A stretch of DNA of 64,000 nucleotides from Aphrocallistes beatrix (Eukaryota > Porifera > Hexactinellida > Sceptrulophora > Aphrocallistidae), in the NCBI GenBank assembly GCA_963281255.1, contig OY725500.1, positions 2,971,184 to 3,035,183 on the forward strand, in the 5' to 3' direction. Numbering within the stretch: position 1 is the stretch's first letter; each line of letters opens with the position of its first letter. The position numbers were made by a program, and so were the translations under genes. This document shows positions 10,347-21,103 of this stretch, piece after piece. Under the pieces are notes generated by a model. That model ran no database searches and was not told the origin of the DNA. It saw only the letters and a program-made list of their open reading frames with translations.

Positions 10347-11990
10347 ATGAGTAAGCGTCCCAGATCGAGTGTATGGTCCTATTTCACTGTGGATCCTAAT
10401 AATCAAGCTATTGCTATTTGTAAGGCTGATTGCAAAAATAACAAGGTCTGTAGAGGAAAAGATGGAGCTCAGAGAAAAGACTTCTCGACTAAAGCTCTTT
10501 GGATTCATTTGCAAAATTGGCACAAAGTAGACTATGATAGTGTTATTGATGAACAAATTGCGACTGAAGCAACAAAACAAGCAAAGATAGTTGAAAAAGA
10601 GCATCAAAAAGAGGTGTACTCACTCTCTACAATACAATTGACGTTACCAGAAACTAATGACAGTACCACTAAATGGAATTTAGATAGACCTGAACAGATT
10701 TTGGGTGAAAAACTATTGGTACAGTGGCTGTGTGACGGCTTATTGCCATATTCAACGGTTAGCAACGATCAGTTCCAGAAAAATGATTTCTCATTTAAGT
10801 ATAGGTTTTTTGTTCCATCAGAAAAAACAATTAGACAAAAACTGATCACCAACTTGTATAGACAAGTGCAATACAAGATAAAACAGTCTCTCGATGAAAA
10901 TGTTGTTGCTGTATATTTGATAACAACAGATATTTGGTCTAGCAAAGGACAACGATCTTTTATTAGTTATACCGGACACTATATTAATGTTAATTGGCAG
11001 AGAAAGATAGCAATTTAACGATGTATGCCATACGACAGCGCACATACTAGAGAAAGCACCGCTATGGTTTTGTCAGAATTTACAAAAAGCTGGTTTCTGC
11101 AAAATGTCCATTGCCTTGTTAGAGACAATGCAGAACCTAGTGAAAGGCTCTGAAATTGCTAACCAAGTCAGTTAGTTGCATGTGTCACATCCTCCATCTT
11201 ATTGTGAAACATGCGGTATTAGAGCAAAGTGGAATGAAGCTGATGAGACAACGCCTCAAAAAACTAGTTAAAAAACTCCGAAAACCAAAAGCAAATGCTA
11301 TTGTAAGAAAAATCCCGCAGGAATTAGGAATACCTGAAAAACTTTGATTCTTTGTGTGGAAACCAGATGGAATAGTGACTACTTGATGTTTGAAAGGGCT
11401 TTCGAACTAAAACTCGCCATTAGAGCCGCTGAAGATGATGCTCAACTAAATATCTCCACAGATTGTAAATTGACCCCCACTGACTTGGATCTTATCCCGA
11501 AAGTAATGAACCTCCTTAAACCCATTTTCGCTGCTACTTTATCTGTTGAAGGTGACCAAGCTTCAATTTCAGATATTATTCCTATCACTAAACGGATGAA
11601 AATGGAGCTCGAACAGGTACACGAATTTGGAATAGGAACGTCGAAGAGTAAATTATTAGAAAACATTCACAAGTATTTAGAGGGTCGTGATACCAGAGCC
11701 CATTTTGTCGATGTTGAAACAAGCGATCTCTATACATTTGCAACCCTACTAGACCCACGATACAAGGGATGTTTTTCCAAAAGAAAGAAAATGTTGAAAG
11801 AGCTAAACAAAGGCTTAAGTATCTAGTTAAAGATGTTCTAGATCTACGAAAATTTTGAAGCCGCTGATCCTACCCAAACACTTTGGATCCAGTTGAAGAG
11901 ATCAAGAAAGACAATCGCTCTAATTCATTATTATGGGAAGATTGTGTTCTCAGTGAGGATGACGAAGATGTACACTTACAAGGAATAAGT
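10347..11990 (+). pseudogene. hAT transposase (BED finger type), decayed
   Basis: hAT transposases cut and paste DNA in the nucleus using an RNase-H-fold core split by a helical insertion. The first block (10347-11018, 223 aa) has a BED finger at residues ~8-63 (CKADC ... H..H) and the conserved stretch ending TTDIWSSKGQRSF that contains the first catalytic Asp region. The second block (11156-11347) has CMCHILHLIVKHAV, and the third (11344-11826) has ETRWNSDYLMFERAF and TLLDPRYKG, all typical of the family. Stops/frameshifts at 11019 and around 11345 separate the blocks, and the C-terminal dimerisation (hATC) segment is missing after about 11826. Length before breakage ~490 codons against ~600-700 usual. 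Inactive. Confidence 0.85.
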
Positions 11991-12004
11991 GGGGGACGCT
12001 GCAT

Positions 12005-12150
12005 TAGTTCGAATCTTAAGGTTGTCCTAGTTCGAATATCATAGGTTGTCATTAGTTCGACTCGGTTTTTGCTAAGGTTGTCATTAGTTCGACTCGGTTT
12101 TTGCTAAGGTTGTCATTAGTTCGACTCGGTTTTGCTAGGGTTGTCATTAG
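12005..12150 (+). repeat. Short tandem repeat (~40-bp unit)
   Basis: The unit AAGGTTGTCATTAGTTCGAC followed by TCGGTTTTTGCT repeats nearly perfectly three times, with two more diverged partial units (GTCCTAGTTCG, GTCATTAGTTTTT) at the ends. It sits exactly where the hAT coding remnant stops. Confidence 0.75.
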
Positions 12151-12204
12151 TTTTTCTCAAAATGCAAAAGAATACCCATTGATGGGGACAGTCTTATGTT
12201 TTGG

Positions 12205-12252
12205 AAAGTAAGCGAATTTTGAGGTGTACGAATACTTTTGGTAGGGTAGTGT
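12205..12252. mobile_element. Tc1-like inverted-repeat remnant
   Basis: GTGTACGAATACTTTTG near 12218 followed by AGTGTA matches the right end of the Tc1-like foldback at 62364-62845. No partner end was found nearby. Confidence 0.5.
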
Positions 12253-12278
12253 ATACTATATACTTCACTTATTCCTAC

Positions 12279-12659
12279 TAGTGAACGACCGAAACCAGTA
12301 TTTTACCGAAACCGAATTTCGGCCGAAATTGAAATTTTCCACCGAAATACCGAAACCGAATTTCGGTATTTCGGCCACAATTTGCAAGACAATACATACT
12401 ATTTTATATTTAATCAAGGTGCATAAACATAACTAATCACTAATTCATTAAGTATGTAGATATATTGTGTAACTAGATTCTAATAAATGAAATTAACTTT
12501 GGGTAGGTTTTCTCTACAAAATAATATTTTTTCCACATTTGCTGGGAGTAATCTGTTCATTACTCAGAAATTCTGAGTCAGAATTTAATCATGATTTCGG
12601 TGAAGTCACCGATACAGAAATTCGGCCGAAACCGAAACCGAATTTTCGGTCGTTCACTA
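12279..12659. mobile_element. hAT MITE (381 bp) with perfect 8-bp target duplication
   Basis: TAGTGAACGACCG and CGGTCGTTCACTA are inverted ends, flanked on both sides by ATTCCTAC (12271-12278, 12660-12667). Sub-terminal TTTCGG/CCGAAA repeats fill both arms. No coding sequence. The ends are close to those of the BED-hAT at 9873, so that transposase lineage could have mobilised it (inference). Confidence 0.9.
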
Positions 12660-12692
12660 ATTCCTACTATTCAAAACTTCAATTTCAAAGGG

Positions 12693-12827
12693 ATGTGTTG
12701 TATCGTACCTGGATGTAGCTCGAATCATCGGGGAGAAGAAAATTTCACAAAAGTATTTGAAGTTCATGAAGAATGGTTTAGAACCATTCCCAGACCCAGA
12801 GAAAATTACCAGGGGCCTGTCGAGTAA
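12693..12827 (+). pseudogene. THAP-domain exon fragment (P-type transposase N-terminus)
   Basis: ATG at 12693 opens MCCIVPGCSSNHRGEE, the C-x4-C start of a THAP zinc finger, continuing VFEVHEEWFRTIPR, the F..(P)..W segment that follows. The second half (C-x2-H and AVPTIF-like end) is absent before the stop at 12827. THAP fingers begin P-superfamily transposases and some host regulators. It may be exon 1 of the decayed P transposase at 17-19 kb, with the LINE and hAT fragment inserted between, but that link is inference. Confidence 0.5.
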
Positions 12828-12839
12828 CAAGAAATAGTA

Positions 12840-13235
12840 GTCTCCCAATTCAATAAACTTTTAATTTATTTATAATCCTCAGTCGGCAATCGAGCCATCC
12901 AACAAAACATATTTATTCGTAAATCGCTTTTAATTAAATTAAATTGTTATGGTCGTTAGTCTGGACATAATGTCTTGTACGCGAGTCTTGAAATCTCGGA
13001 ACGTAACTCGTTGTTTCCATTTCTCTATTAGAGAGGATAAAATTTAGATTTTCTCTATAAATTTGTTCGATATTAATCTCATACGAAATGAGACATACAA
13101 CTGAAATTCAAGATGAACATCGTGGCTTACACGTTGGACGCTATGCTCAGAAGAACAAAGATTGGCTATTCAATTCTTTCTCTGCTAAAACGAATCAAGA
13201 AACTTAAGATTTGCTTAACTTTTGAATCTTCAAAA
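12840..13235. other. Unassigned AT-rich sequence
   Basis: No domain-bearing frame, terminal repeat or tandem array seen. Confidence 0.3.
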
Positions 13236-13680
13236 TTAGAAGAGATGAACAGTGTCGTTAGATAAGGGAATTGATGATAACTTCTTAGCATGCTCATCGC
13301 CCAAAACAAGTCGGACCATATCCTTCGAACAAGGGAGGATGAGATCCTCTCCAATCGTATGAGGTTTCCTTGCTCTTGCAATTCGTAACGAAACAGCATA
13401 TGAAGCTTCAATACAAGCAAATGATTGCTGGTGATAAGCACCTGTTGTGTCCAGTCTTGACCGTTTTAAAACATCTTCCTTTCTTTTAAAAAATGAAGGA
13501 TCCTTTTCTAAATACTCAGGATGACGATTTTCCAAGTGTCGTTTTAATTTACTCGGTTTCATTGATTCTCCAGATAGCATGTCACAACACATATAACACA
13601 TTGGGCCTTTTCAATTCCTGAATTTTGAACCACAGTAAACCCATATTCAATATAGCTGTCCATATATTTTCGCTTTTTGG
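13236..13680 (-). pseudogene. ZBED5-like hAT transposase N-terminal fragment
   Basis: Minus-strand frame 13236-13601 reads SGESMKPSKLKRHLENRHPE, then FFKRK, LEASYAVSLRIA-type sequence (here IEASYAVSLRIARARKPHTI) and EDLILPCSKDMVR, the hallmark block of ZBED5/FAM200-type hAT transposases. The BED finger start (KKRKYMDSYIEYGFTVV and QCVIC) lies upstream at about 13600-13675 in another frame, a frameshift at the repeated TGTGTTATATGTGTTG. Everything after PLSNDTV (~120 of the usual ~600 residues) is missing. Its lineage differs from the hAT at 10.3 kb. Inactive. Confidence 0.85.
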
Positions 13681-13740
13681 GTTATGTGGCCATAACTTTG
13701 GGTTCTGTGGCCATAACTGGGTTCTGTGGCCATGACTATT
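13676..13740. repeat. Short tandem repeat GGGTTCTGTGGCCATAACT
   Basis: Three to four imperfect copies of a 19-24-base unit ending GTGGCCATAACT. Too short to classify. Confidence 0.5.
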
Positions 13741-13982
13741 TAGAATTTTAGATTGAATGTAATTAAAATATAAACATGATACTGAAGGTATTTATACAAG
13801 ATGTACATATTGATCAAGAAGTCGGGTATTTACAACGTAGGTGAAAAGAATAAACCCAAGGCGTATCTATTGAAATGAGATAAACTAGTTTATCTTTAAT
13901 AATAATAATAATATACATTTATATAGCGCAGATTCCATATTAATATGTTCAAGTGCGCTGTACAATTCAATAAAAGTAGGTG

Positions 13983-14050
13983 TGTGTTATGTATGTACGT
14001 ATGTATGTGTATGTATGCGTATGTATGTGTATGTATGCTTGTAAGGTATG
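13983..14050. repeat. GTAT/GTATGT microsatellite
   Basis: Imperfect run of GTATGTATGTGTATGTATGC inside the LINE 3' UTR. Confidence 0.9.
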
Positions 14051-14084
14051 TATATGCATTGAAATTAATTTAATAAATATTTAT

Positions 14085-14828
14085 TTAAGTGGATGTGTCG
14101 TGCGCGATACGGAAAAGATGAGTTTTCAAGAGTTTTTTGAAGAGAAGAAGTGAGGGGGCATTCCGAATGCTCGGAGGCAGAAGATTCCACTCAACAGGCG
14201 CAGCTAAAGTGAATGCACGATCATCCAGAGTTTTGGAAGATTTGATAGTAGGATGCTCAAGGAGGATGGCGTTGGATGATCGTAGAGTACGATTGGATGA
14301 CTTAACCTGTATGAGCTGGATGATATAGTCCGGAGCAAGAGAATGGATGGCTTTGTAAGTTAAGAGGAGGATTTTGAAGAGGATACGATGTTTAACAGGC
14401 AGCCAGTGGAGGTTAATAAGAAGAGGAGATGACGAAAAGGTACGAGAGACATTGTAGATAAGCCTGGCTGCACTGTTCTGGACTCGCTGGAGTCGAGCTA
14501 AGAGGGATGAGGGGCAACCATACAAGAGACTGTTACAATAATCAAGACGAGATGTGATAAGAGAATTAACAAGAGTTTCACAGACTTCCCTAGAGAGATA
14601 CTTTCTAATACGCCGGATGTTATAGATGTAGTAGAAGCAGGAGGAGGCAACTTTGCTGACCTGAGTAGACGTTGAGAGGGTATTGTCGAGCCAAGTTCCA
14701 AGATTCCGTACTTCTTTGGAAGAAGAGATTCTCGACTCACCAACAGAGATGCTATCAGTTTGAACCTTAGATAGTTGTTGACGAGTCCCTATTATAAGGA
14801 ACTCAGTCTTGTTGTTATTGATAAGCAA
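14085..14828 (-). pseudogene. LINE ORF2, thumb and C-terminal domain
   Basis: 247 uninterrupted codons covering the RT end: NNNKTEFLIIG, EVRNLGTWLDNTLS, then the CR1/L2-type C-terminal block (LITSRLDYCNSLLYG, LQRVQNSAARLI, LHWLPVKHRILFKILLLTYK) and a terminal HLFRIAHD. Its long open frame suggests the insertion is fairly young compared with the other remnants here. Confidence 0.9.
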
Positions 14829-14895
14829 CTTGTTGGTGAGGAGCCAGGAACGGATCGCGGAGATGCAAGATTGGATGGCGGAGAAAGCAGATTCT

Positions 14896-15255
14896 TCAGA
14901 AGAGATGGAATCGGTTTAAAAGAAAGATAGACCTGAGTATCGTCGGCATATCAGTGCATGTCGGGGAGGTGAGACCTAATGAGGTCGAATAGAGGACTAG
15001 TATAGAGGCTAAAGAGAAGCGGACAAGACAAGAACCCTGAGGAACTCCGTGTTGGACCGGGATATTGGAGGAATTAGAACCCTTAATCGAGACGAATTGA
15101 GTCCTACCAGAGAGATAAGATTCAAACCAAGACAGAGAAGAGCCGCAAATGCCGAAATGAGACTGGACACGGTTGAGTAAGATGGTATGGTCGACGGTGT
15201 CGAAGGCTGAGCTAAGATCAAGAAGAACCAGAAGGGATACGTGTTGGCGATTCAT
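14896..15255 (-). pseudogene. LINE ORF2, RT catalytic palm
   Basis: Starts MNRQHVSLLVLLDLSSAFDT, with the first catalytic Asp in LLDLSSAFD, then VQHGVPQGS. The frame then slips: the second catalytic motif YADD is present at 14939-14950 on the minus strand but in another frame and just after a stop. All catalytic aspartates thus survive although the gene cannot encode one protein. Confidence 0.85.
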
Positions 15256-16195
15256 GCTGAGGACGATGTCGTTTGTGCGGAGTCTCTGTACTGTGGTGTT
15301 TACGATAGGCAGACTGCGTCCCGGGGAAGAGATGATGTATTGTGAGATGATTCACGACCTGGATGGATGCGGCCCTCTCAGTGATCTTAGAAATGAAAGA
15401 AAGATTGCTAAGTGGACGATAGTTAGAGAAGATGGGATCAAGATTTGGTCTAAGTTTGGGCAAGATGATGGCGCGCTTCCAGGGAGAAGGAAAATGACCA
15501 GTGGAGAGGGAACCATTTACGATTTTCGTAAGGATGGGCGTTAGGATGTGTAGAGATGATTTGACCAAGGATGCTGGGATAGGATCGAGGATGCAAGATT
15601 TATTAGGAGCAGAGGAAACAAGGGAAACAATTTCTTCCTCAGATAATTCTTTGAATTGGTGGAAAGTATGTTGGAATTCGATGTTTGAATTATCTGAGGG
15701 GTTAACGGAAGACGACGATGCATTTGAATCAATGGTGGAACGGATGTTATCTACCTTAAGAACAAAGAAGTTGGCGAGTTCCTGAGAAAGAGTAGCCTTA
15801 TCAGCATGAGGTGGTAGGACCTGTTGCTGGCGTAAGCCGAGAAGTGAGTTAGCCTTACGGAAGAGTGAGCGCTGGTCATGACAGGACTGACTGATACAAT
15901 CAGAATAGAAACTGCGACGTTCCCTGTTCATCAGGTCAGTCACAAGATTCCTCTGATGCTTGAATTCAGGCAAATGGTCAGGGTCATTAGACTGGCGCCA
16001 CTTCCGTTCAGCTTTCCTTCTCGCTCGCTTGGCCTGCTTGATGCTACTGGTGAACCAAGGGACACTGGGACAGGTGACTATGGTTTTGGACCCCCAGTTT
16101 GAGAAACACTGTACTAATGGGATGACGGACTTCAACTTCTCATATTCCATAAGAGTGATGGAGACAGGGTTTAAACTAAAAGAAATAAAAATCAT
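15218..16195 (-). pseudogene. LINE ORF2, endonuclease-RT linker and RT N-terminal half
   Basis: 325-codon frame. Residues ~45-130 are the basic linker typical of CR1-like ORF2 (PWFTSSIKQAKRARRKAERK). From ~170 on comes the RT: the LSEEEI, LDPIPASLVK and FPSPWKRAIILPKL motifs, then SNYRPLSNLSFISKITER and the HHLFPGTQSAYRKHHSTET block. It ends by frameshift just before the catalytic palm, which continues in the frame at 14896-15255. No endonuclease residues precede it; the first ~15 residues look like non-element sequence or a poorly conserved part. Confidence 0.85.
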
Positions 16196-16842
16196 AAATC
16201 AGTTCTTGAATTTTTTCAGTTTATAATCGTCGTGACCTAGAACCATCGCATTATATGTCTTGACTTTATTGGAAAGTAAACAATTAGAAACAGTCACAAA
16301 TAATTTCTGCAATATATCCAAACGTTACATGCTGTCATATATAATTTTAGTAATATCAATTACACATGTCAATGGGTATTTCAAGGGAACCTCTATTCAA
16401 CAATTCTATCAGTCTAAACTGATCTCAAATGTCATCGTTAACTTGCATGTATATTTCAGTCGTAAGAAAGTCTCTACAGATTGAACAGTCATTTGATTTA
16501 TTGAGGTATAAAAACTGCATGAGCTGCTACAGATGCGAGGCACTCAACTTGGGAAATAGCTATTTCTGGAAGGGTGATCTGTTCAAAATTTGTGAAAAAA
16601 AATTCTAATTCAAAAGTTGAATCTTCGCCATCATCAGGAACAGTAGAAAAGGTATTGAAATATTCCATGAGAGTAGGTTTATGAATAGTATCAGATTTAG
16701 TTTTGATGTCAAAAATATTTTAGTGCTATGAGTTGTAATCTAGGTTCGGATTCTAGGATTTGGCTATAAGAGATTTGATAGTGGGAACATGACATTTGTC
16801 AGTATAAACTAAAATGATGTTCTAAAGGATCGTTTTGGATCC
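16196..16842. other. Unassigned sequence upstream of P transposase remnant
   Basis: No terminal repeat or conserved motif recognised. Short open frames (16260-16484) have no familiar feature; parts could be decayed 5' sequence of the P element that follows. Confidence 0.3.
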
Positions 16843-17130
16843 TTGATGTTAACAGTACTGGTAAAAAGAATTTCGAGAGACGATAAAGAGCTGACAATGG
16901 TTCAACCTGCAATCAATCTGAACATAGTGGACAATACATCTACCATTAATAAGTTCTCAATCTGTATTCTTAATGATATTGTTGATGACCTGAGTTGCAT
17001 CGATCTATCTAATAGTTTGGGTCGTCCACAAACCCGACACTGACAGCTTGTTTTTTCTAAAAATCATCAATTTAGATAACCAACCTTCTATTCAATGTTC
17101 ACTCGTAATAGACCAATGTTTGTTGATTAA

Positions 17131-19253
17131 TTGTTTTGGTCAGCACAAGCGCCAAACACATCTCTCAACAAAATTAATGACATCCGCCAGATTGAGAAAT
17201 TGTTTGTAGAAATTGAAACATTCTCAATTAATAGTCCTAATTCCATACCCAAACAACGCCAACCCTCCGTTACAAAACACGTTGAGAATGCTATTACTGA
17301 GTTTCAAGGTGCCATTGAATTAATAGAACACAGTGATCAAGATATAGAATTTGACGGTCAAAATCGAGAACTTACCTATATTATCAAAAGTTTTGATTAT
17401 TTTACTACTTGATCAATCGAGATGTTTAATAGTTCCAAAACATGGGCGCCTTTATAGCGTCACAGCGCAGGTTTTATCCCTTAAGGTACACGGCATTTCT
17501 CATGCTTGTTTTGTGCTAATCCAATCATCAAATTGTTTAAATCTCCCTCATGAACGGAATCTATTCAAAATTGAAAATTCAATTGGTATAATAGTTCAAT
17601 AATAATAGTTCAATTGAAGTGGATATTTGAGTGTATTTAAGTTTAGGATTTAGAGAGGCATATTATACTTCAGATGGACGAATTCATCAACTTAGCGATG
17701 CTAGTTATAAAAGTGGTTAAATAATTGGCTCTATTGACCATCCAGCGGACCCATCCACCAATGTATTTTCAATTATGGTTTCTAGTTTGATGACTAAGTT
17801 CTCTATCATTGTAAGGCTAGTCCCTCTTGTTTCCTGCTCTGCTGCGGTTCTACTACTTATTGTTTTTAAGACAATTTCGGACATTAAGAGTTGCAATTTA
17901 TATGGTAGATGCTGTCTGTACCGACAATTACCCCCTAAATGTCAGTTCATATAAACGTCTTTCCCCAAATCACAAAATACTGCTACCTGAAGTTATACAT
18001 CCTTGTGAACCCAATAGAAACCTTCATTTTTCGTTATTCTCCATATTGTTAAATATATTCGAAATAATTAGTTAAATTTGAAAGAATATTAAAAAGGATT
18101 TTTTCTTACATTTAACGATTGTATCATTCTTGACCAGACATCTGCTGAAGATGAATCTCAGGGTCATTTGAGAGTATCGTTGAATACTTCAGGGCTCGAC
18201 ATCGATACTGTTTCCTTTGTTAGTTCTTTGTATCCTGCAATATGCTATTCAGTTTTCGATGGCATTAGGACCTTATACAAATCTGACAGATGTAGCATTT
18301 TTAAACGAGCTCCAAAATTAACTTCCAAAGCTTGTTGGCCATCTAGCTCAGAAAAACATAATGTAAATTTGGCACTTCAAATTTTTCATGAGTTAACTAT
18401 AGCTGGTAGGGATCGACCGGTCACTCGGCCCCGGCCCCGGTCCCGACAATCCCGGCCACTTTTGTCCCGGACCTGGCCCCGGCTTAAAGTCTCGAACCTG
18501 ATCAGGGACTAGTTGGGTTGGAAAAATCAGAACTTTTCTATCTTTCTAAACAATGTTAAACATTGTTTAGAAAGAAAGAAAAGTTCTGATTCTACAACAT
18601 CTACGTAGATGAAATTAGACTAACAAAGGTAAAAATATCATCCTAGTATACCAATCAACTACTATTGGTACTAACAAATATTCTACTTATTTTATGAAAT
18701 TTCTTCGTCCCCAACAATTTCTTCAACTTCTAAGTTGTGGTTCGGAAGAACAACTTTAGTAAGTAGCTGAGGTAGCTAAAATGAACTATGTACTCAGAAC
18801 CCAGACATTTGATTACAGTTACGATTCTATTCACATTCTATATATTTCACGGTGTTGACTTTATTAAAGGAGCTTTGTGTATATGTTTATAAGGTTACTA
18901 AACCAAGCCACAACTCTGAACTTGTATTATTTACATTAACCCTAACCCCGGCCCCAGTCCCGGCCAAAAATGTTTCAGCCCGGACCCAGCTCCGGCCGAA
19001 TTCCGTCCCCGGTCGATCCCTAACAGCTGGCCTATTAGTTCTCAATATTGAGATGAAAAATATAAGTAAAAATTGATTTTCTGAAGTTAATTAATGACAT
19101 CTGGAGAATGTTTAATGTGAATTCGGTCGGGAAAGGTATACGCTTTAATGACTACTTTTCTAGACCTCTGTCTCCAAACGACTCTCGAATTTTGTTCCTA
19201 CGAAATGTAGTTAACTGGTTAGACTGCTGGAAAAACCTTCCCACTATTAAAGG
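17131..19253 (+). pseudogene. P-superfamily (THAP9/P-element type) transposase, decayed and split
   Basis: P transposases are GTP-dependent DDE-type enzymes with an N-terminal THAP finger. Successive fragments show the family order: a coiled-coil-like part (17131-17412), LYS-VLSLKVHGISHACF and LNLPHERNLFKIENSIGI (17351-17602), AVCTDNYPLN and the HP.EPNRNLHF region around 17900-18030, an H.VK-IRNN remnant just after, APKLTSKACWPSS-E with VNLALQIF (18300-18400), and, after a 616-bp hAT MITE, FNVNSVGKGIRFNDYFSRPL at 19108-19250. At least four frameshifts/stops. The end is cut by a CRE repeat at about 19255. THAP exon and terminal repeats not found adjacent. Confidence 0.7.
18407..19022. mobile_element. 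hAT MITE (616 bp) inside P transposase remnant
   Basis: Ends TAGGGATCGACCGG and CCGGTCGATCCCTA are perfect inverted repeats; flanking 8-mers ATAGCTGG (18399-18406) and ACAGCTGG (19023-19030) differ at one base. Sub-terminal CCCCGGTCCCG repeats and a central hairpin at about 18512-18590 (AGAACTTTTCT...AGAAAAGTTCT). It interrupts the P transposase between ...LALQIFHEL and the FNVNSV block. Confidence 0.9.
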
Positions 19254-19257
19254 AAAC

Positions 19258-19365
19258 AATCAACTTTCTGCGCCAGGCAGTCTCTTCAATCAATTCGTTA
19301 CAGATATAGATTTATAGATATAAATAAATAAATATACATTAATCGAGTTTTAATAGTAATGATTT
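19258..19365 (-). repeat. CRE repeat, head fragment
   Basis: CTTCAATCAATTCGTTACAG and ACATTAATCGAGTTTTAATA with a degenerate TA microsatellite between; reverse orientation, body and tail lost. Confidence 0.7.
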
Positions 19366-19995
19366 AATATCATATACAATCAAAAACACATGCATAATTG
19401 TTAAGCGGTGAAGCTTCCTTTATGTTTATTTCTGAAATTTGTTCATGTGTTATTCTCAACCTTTGGCTGGAAGTAAAGCAAGGTACTCAAGTCAAGGCAC
19501 TACATTTTGATAGTTAAAGGAAATTGGGCATCGGAAAGTGGAAGCAGTGTTTCGAACGAACGAATCGAACTATGGTGTAGGAAGTATTCATAGGATACCG
19601 CAATGCCGATTGCTATATTCATCTGATTATGCGCGAATACTAACCCATTAGATAGGCTAACATTACGACGATATTGTGCTAGTTTAGAAAAAGAAGGGGA
19701 TATGATGTTTTCAGATTTAAAATGACGTTCAATTTGGTTTATTTTCGCCTTCCTATTTCAAGGAGTCAAGCATGAATGCTGACTTATCAATAGGCATCGG
19801 AATGATTTCATTTGCAAATGATCCTTTGGCTATGATTTTCTGCAAACACTAAAAGTATCTACTACATCTTTAGGGAGGTTAGATATGAGCATTAGAGCGT
19901 TGATGGCAATTATTTACGAATAAACTTCATCTTTGACAGCGAAAGAGTCGAATAAATTTAAAAGCGGTTAAGCCTTCTTCCTAAGGCTTTTAAGG
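19366..19995. other. Unassigned sequence
   Basis: No repeat or gene recognised apart from small frames without motifs. Confidence 0.25.
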
Positions 19996-20392
19996 TTAAT
20001 AGGGACGGAGGCTTTTTTTTGTCTCTATTGATAGCTCAGATTCAATGACCTTTCCCGCTAGAATTCGCTTCTTTGTGGGATGTGCTGATGGTATCAAAAA
20101 TGTATTATTCTCCCATTCTTCCAATTTCATTACCTTTCTCGAAGAATCCTTGGTCGATTTGAGAATATTGAATTTGTGTCGAATTGGATCATATTCACTC
20201 TTCAATTTGAGATTCTTGCATAAATGCCTTAGCAGCATTATGTACAGATTCCTTAGTTGAGAGGTAGTCCCAAGCGTCTCGAATATTCATTTTGGCATAG
20301 AGAAAAGCTTTTGGTCGTAATAAATAAATACAGGGTGGCTTGTAAGTTCTGTCCCAAGCTTTAATAGGTATAAATTTCTTAAACTCAAACAA
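19996..20392 (-). pseudogene. Possible pogo/Jerky-type transposase fragment
   Basis: Minus frame near 20195-20320 reads AKMNIRDAWDYLSTKESVHNAA, reminiscent of the DAW..V....I.NCF region after the last catalytic Asp of Tigger/Jerky DDE transposases. A stop then a frameshift leads into 19996-20238 (KLKSEYDPIRHKFNIL), which I do not recognise. The mariner-type element at 20331 is inserted into its upstream side. Weak call; it could be another unknown gene remnant. Confidence 0.35.
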
Positions 20393-21103
20393 TCTTAGTT
20401 ATTATGGTCTTTAGATATTGTAATTCGAATATTTTCAATGATTTTAAAAGATTTTTCGATTCTATGACTTAGAAATATGTTTTGTATGGTGAGTTTTGAG
20501 AAAAATATTTGTGTCCTGACACGCAGCGAAAATCGTGAATCAGGGCCCACTGCTTTTCAAGTTATCTTCCCAGAGTCTTCAAATCCTAGGAAAAATTAGC
20601 TCACACATTTTTCTCGGACACTATAAATTTGTAGAAAAATAGAATGTTTAGATCAGTATATATTGAGAAGCTTTTGGATCAGATTTTTTGGTGATGTGAA
20701 AAAAAGTGCCATTTTGAGTGATTTTGCAAAATGTACCTAATTTGAAGTCGTGAAATAATAACTTTATCTCGTTTCTGATAATGAATGCAATGGATTTGTG
20801 AAATATTTCAATGGTGAATAAAAGGTTATCTGGTGCTAAATCGTCATGGAACATCGATTTTAGAGACATTTTCTACAGAAGCAGTGGCCTGGATTCTCGA
20901 TTTTCGCTGCGTGCCAGGACACATTTATTTTTCTCAAAACTCACCATACAAAACATATTTCTAAGTCATAGAATCGAAAAATCTTATAAAATCATTAAGA
21001 ATATTCGAATTACAATCTCTAAAGACCATAATAACTAAGATTGTTTGAGTTTAAGAAATTTTATACCTAATAAAGCTTGGGACAGAACTTACAAGCCACC
21101 CTG
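20331..21103. mobile_element. Mariner-type foldback MITE (773 bp)
   Basis: Inverted ends begin CAGGGTGGCTTGTAAGTTCT and extend about 240 bp into each arm, flanked by TA on each side (20329-20330, 21104-21105). CAGGGTG ends and TA duplication are typical of mariner/Tc1. No transposase. A relative with ends CAGGGTGCGATTTAAGTTCT lies at 42000-45194. Confidence 0.9.

Larger units (their letters stand above)
13895..16195 (-). mobile_element. CR1/L2-group non-LTR retrotransposon (LINE), 5'-truncated
   Basis: A reverse-transcribed element reading leftward: reverse-transcriptase coding from about 16195 to 14085, a 3' UTR containing a GTAT-rich microsatellite (13983-14045), then GCGCTATATAAATGTA and a terminal (TTA)n tail at about 13895-13912, the usual 3' end of CR1/L2-type LINEs. 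The endonuclease half and 5' UTR are missing, as expected from incomplete target-primed reverse transcription. No clear target duplication was found. Confidence 0.85.

Noticed and set aside
13980..14050. Telomere-like repeat (GTATGT)
   Set aside because: Imperfect microsatellite inside a LINE 3' UTR; not a known telomere unit and not at a chromosome end.
15173..16226. Plus-strand ORFs at 14137, 15173, 15501, 15878 and 15960
   Set aside because: Antisense shadows of the LINE ORF2, which has clear RT motifs on the minus strand.
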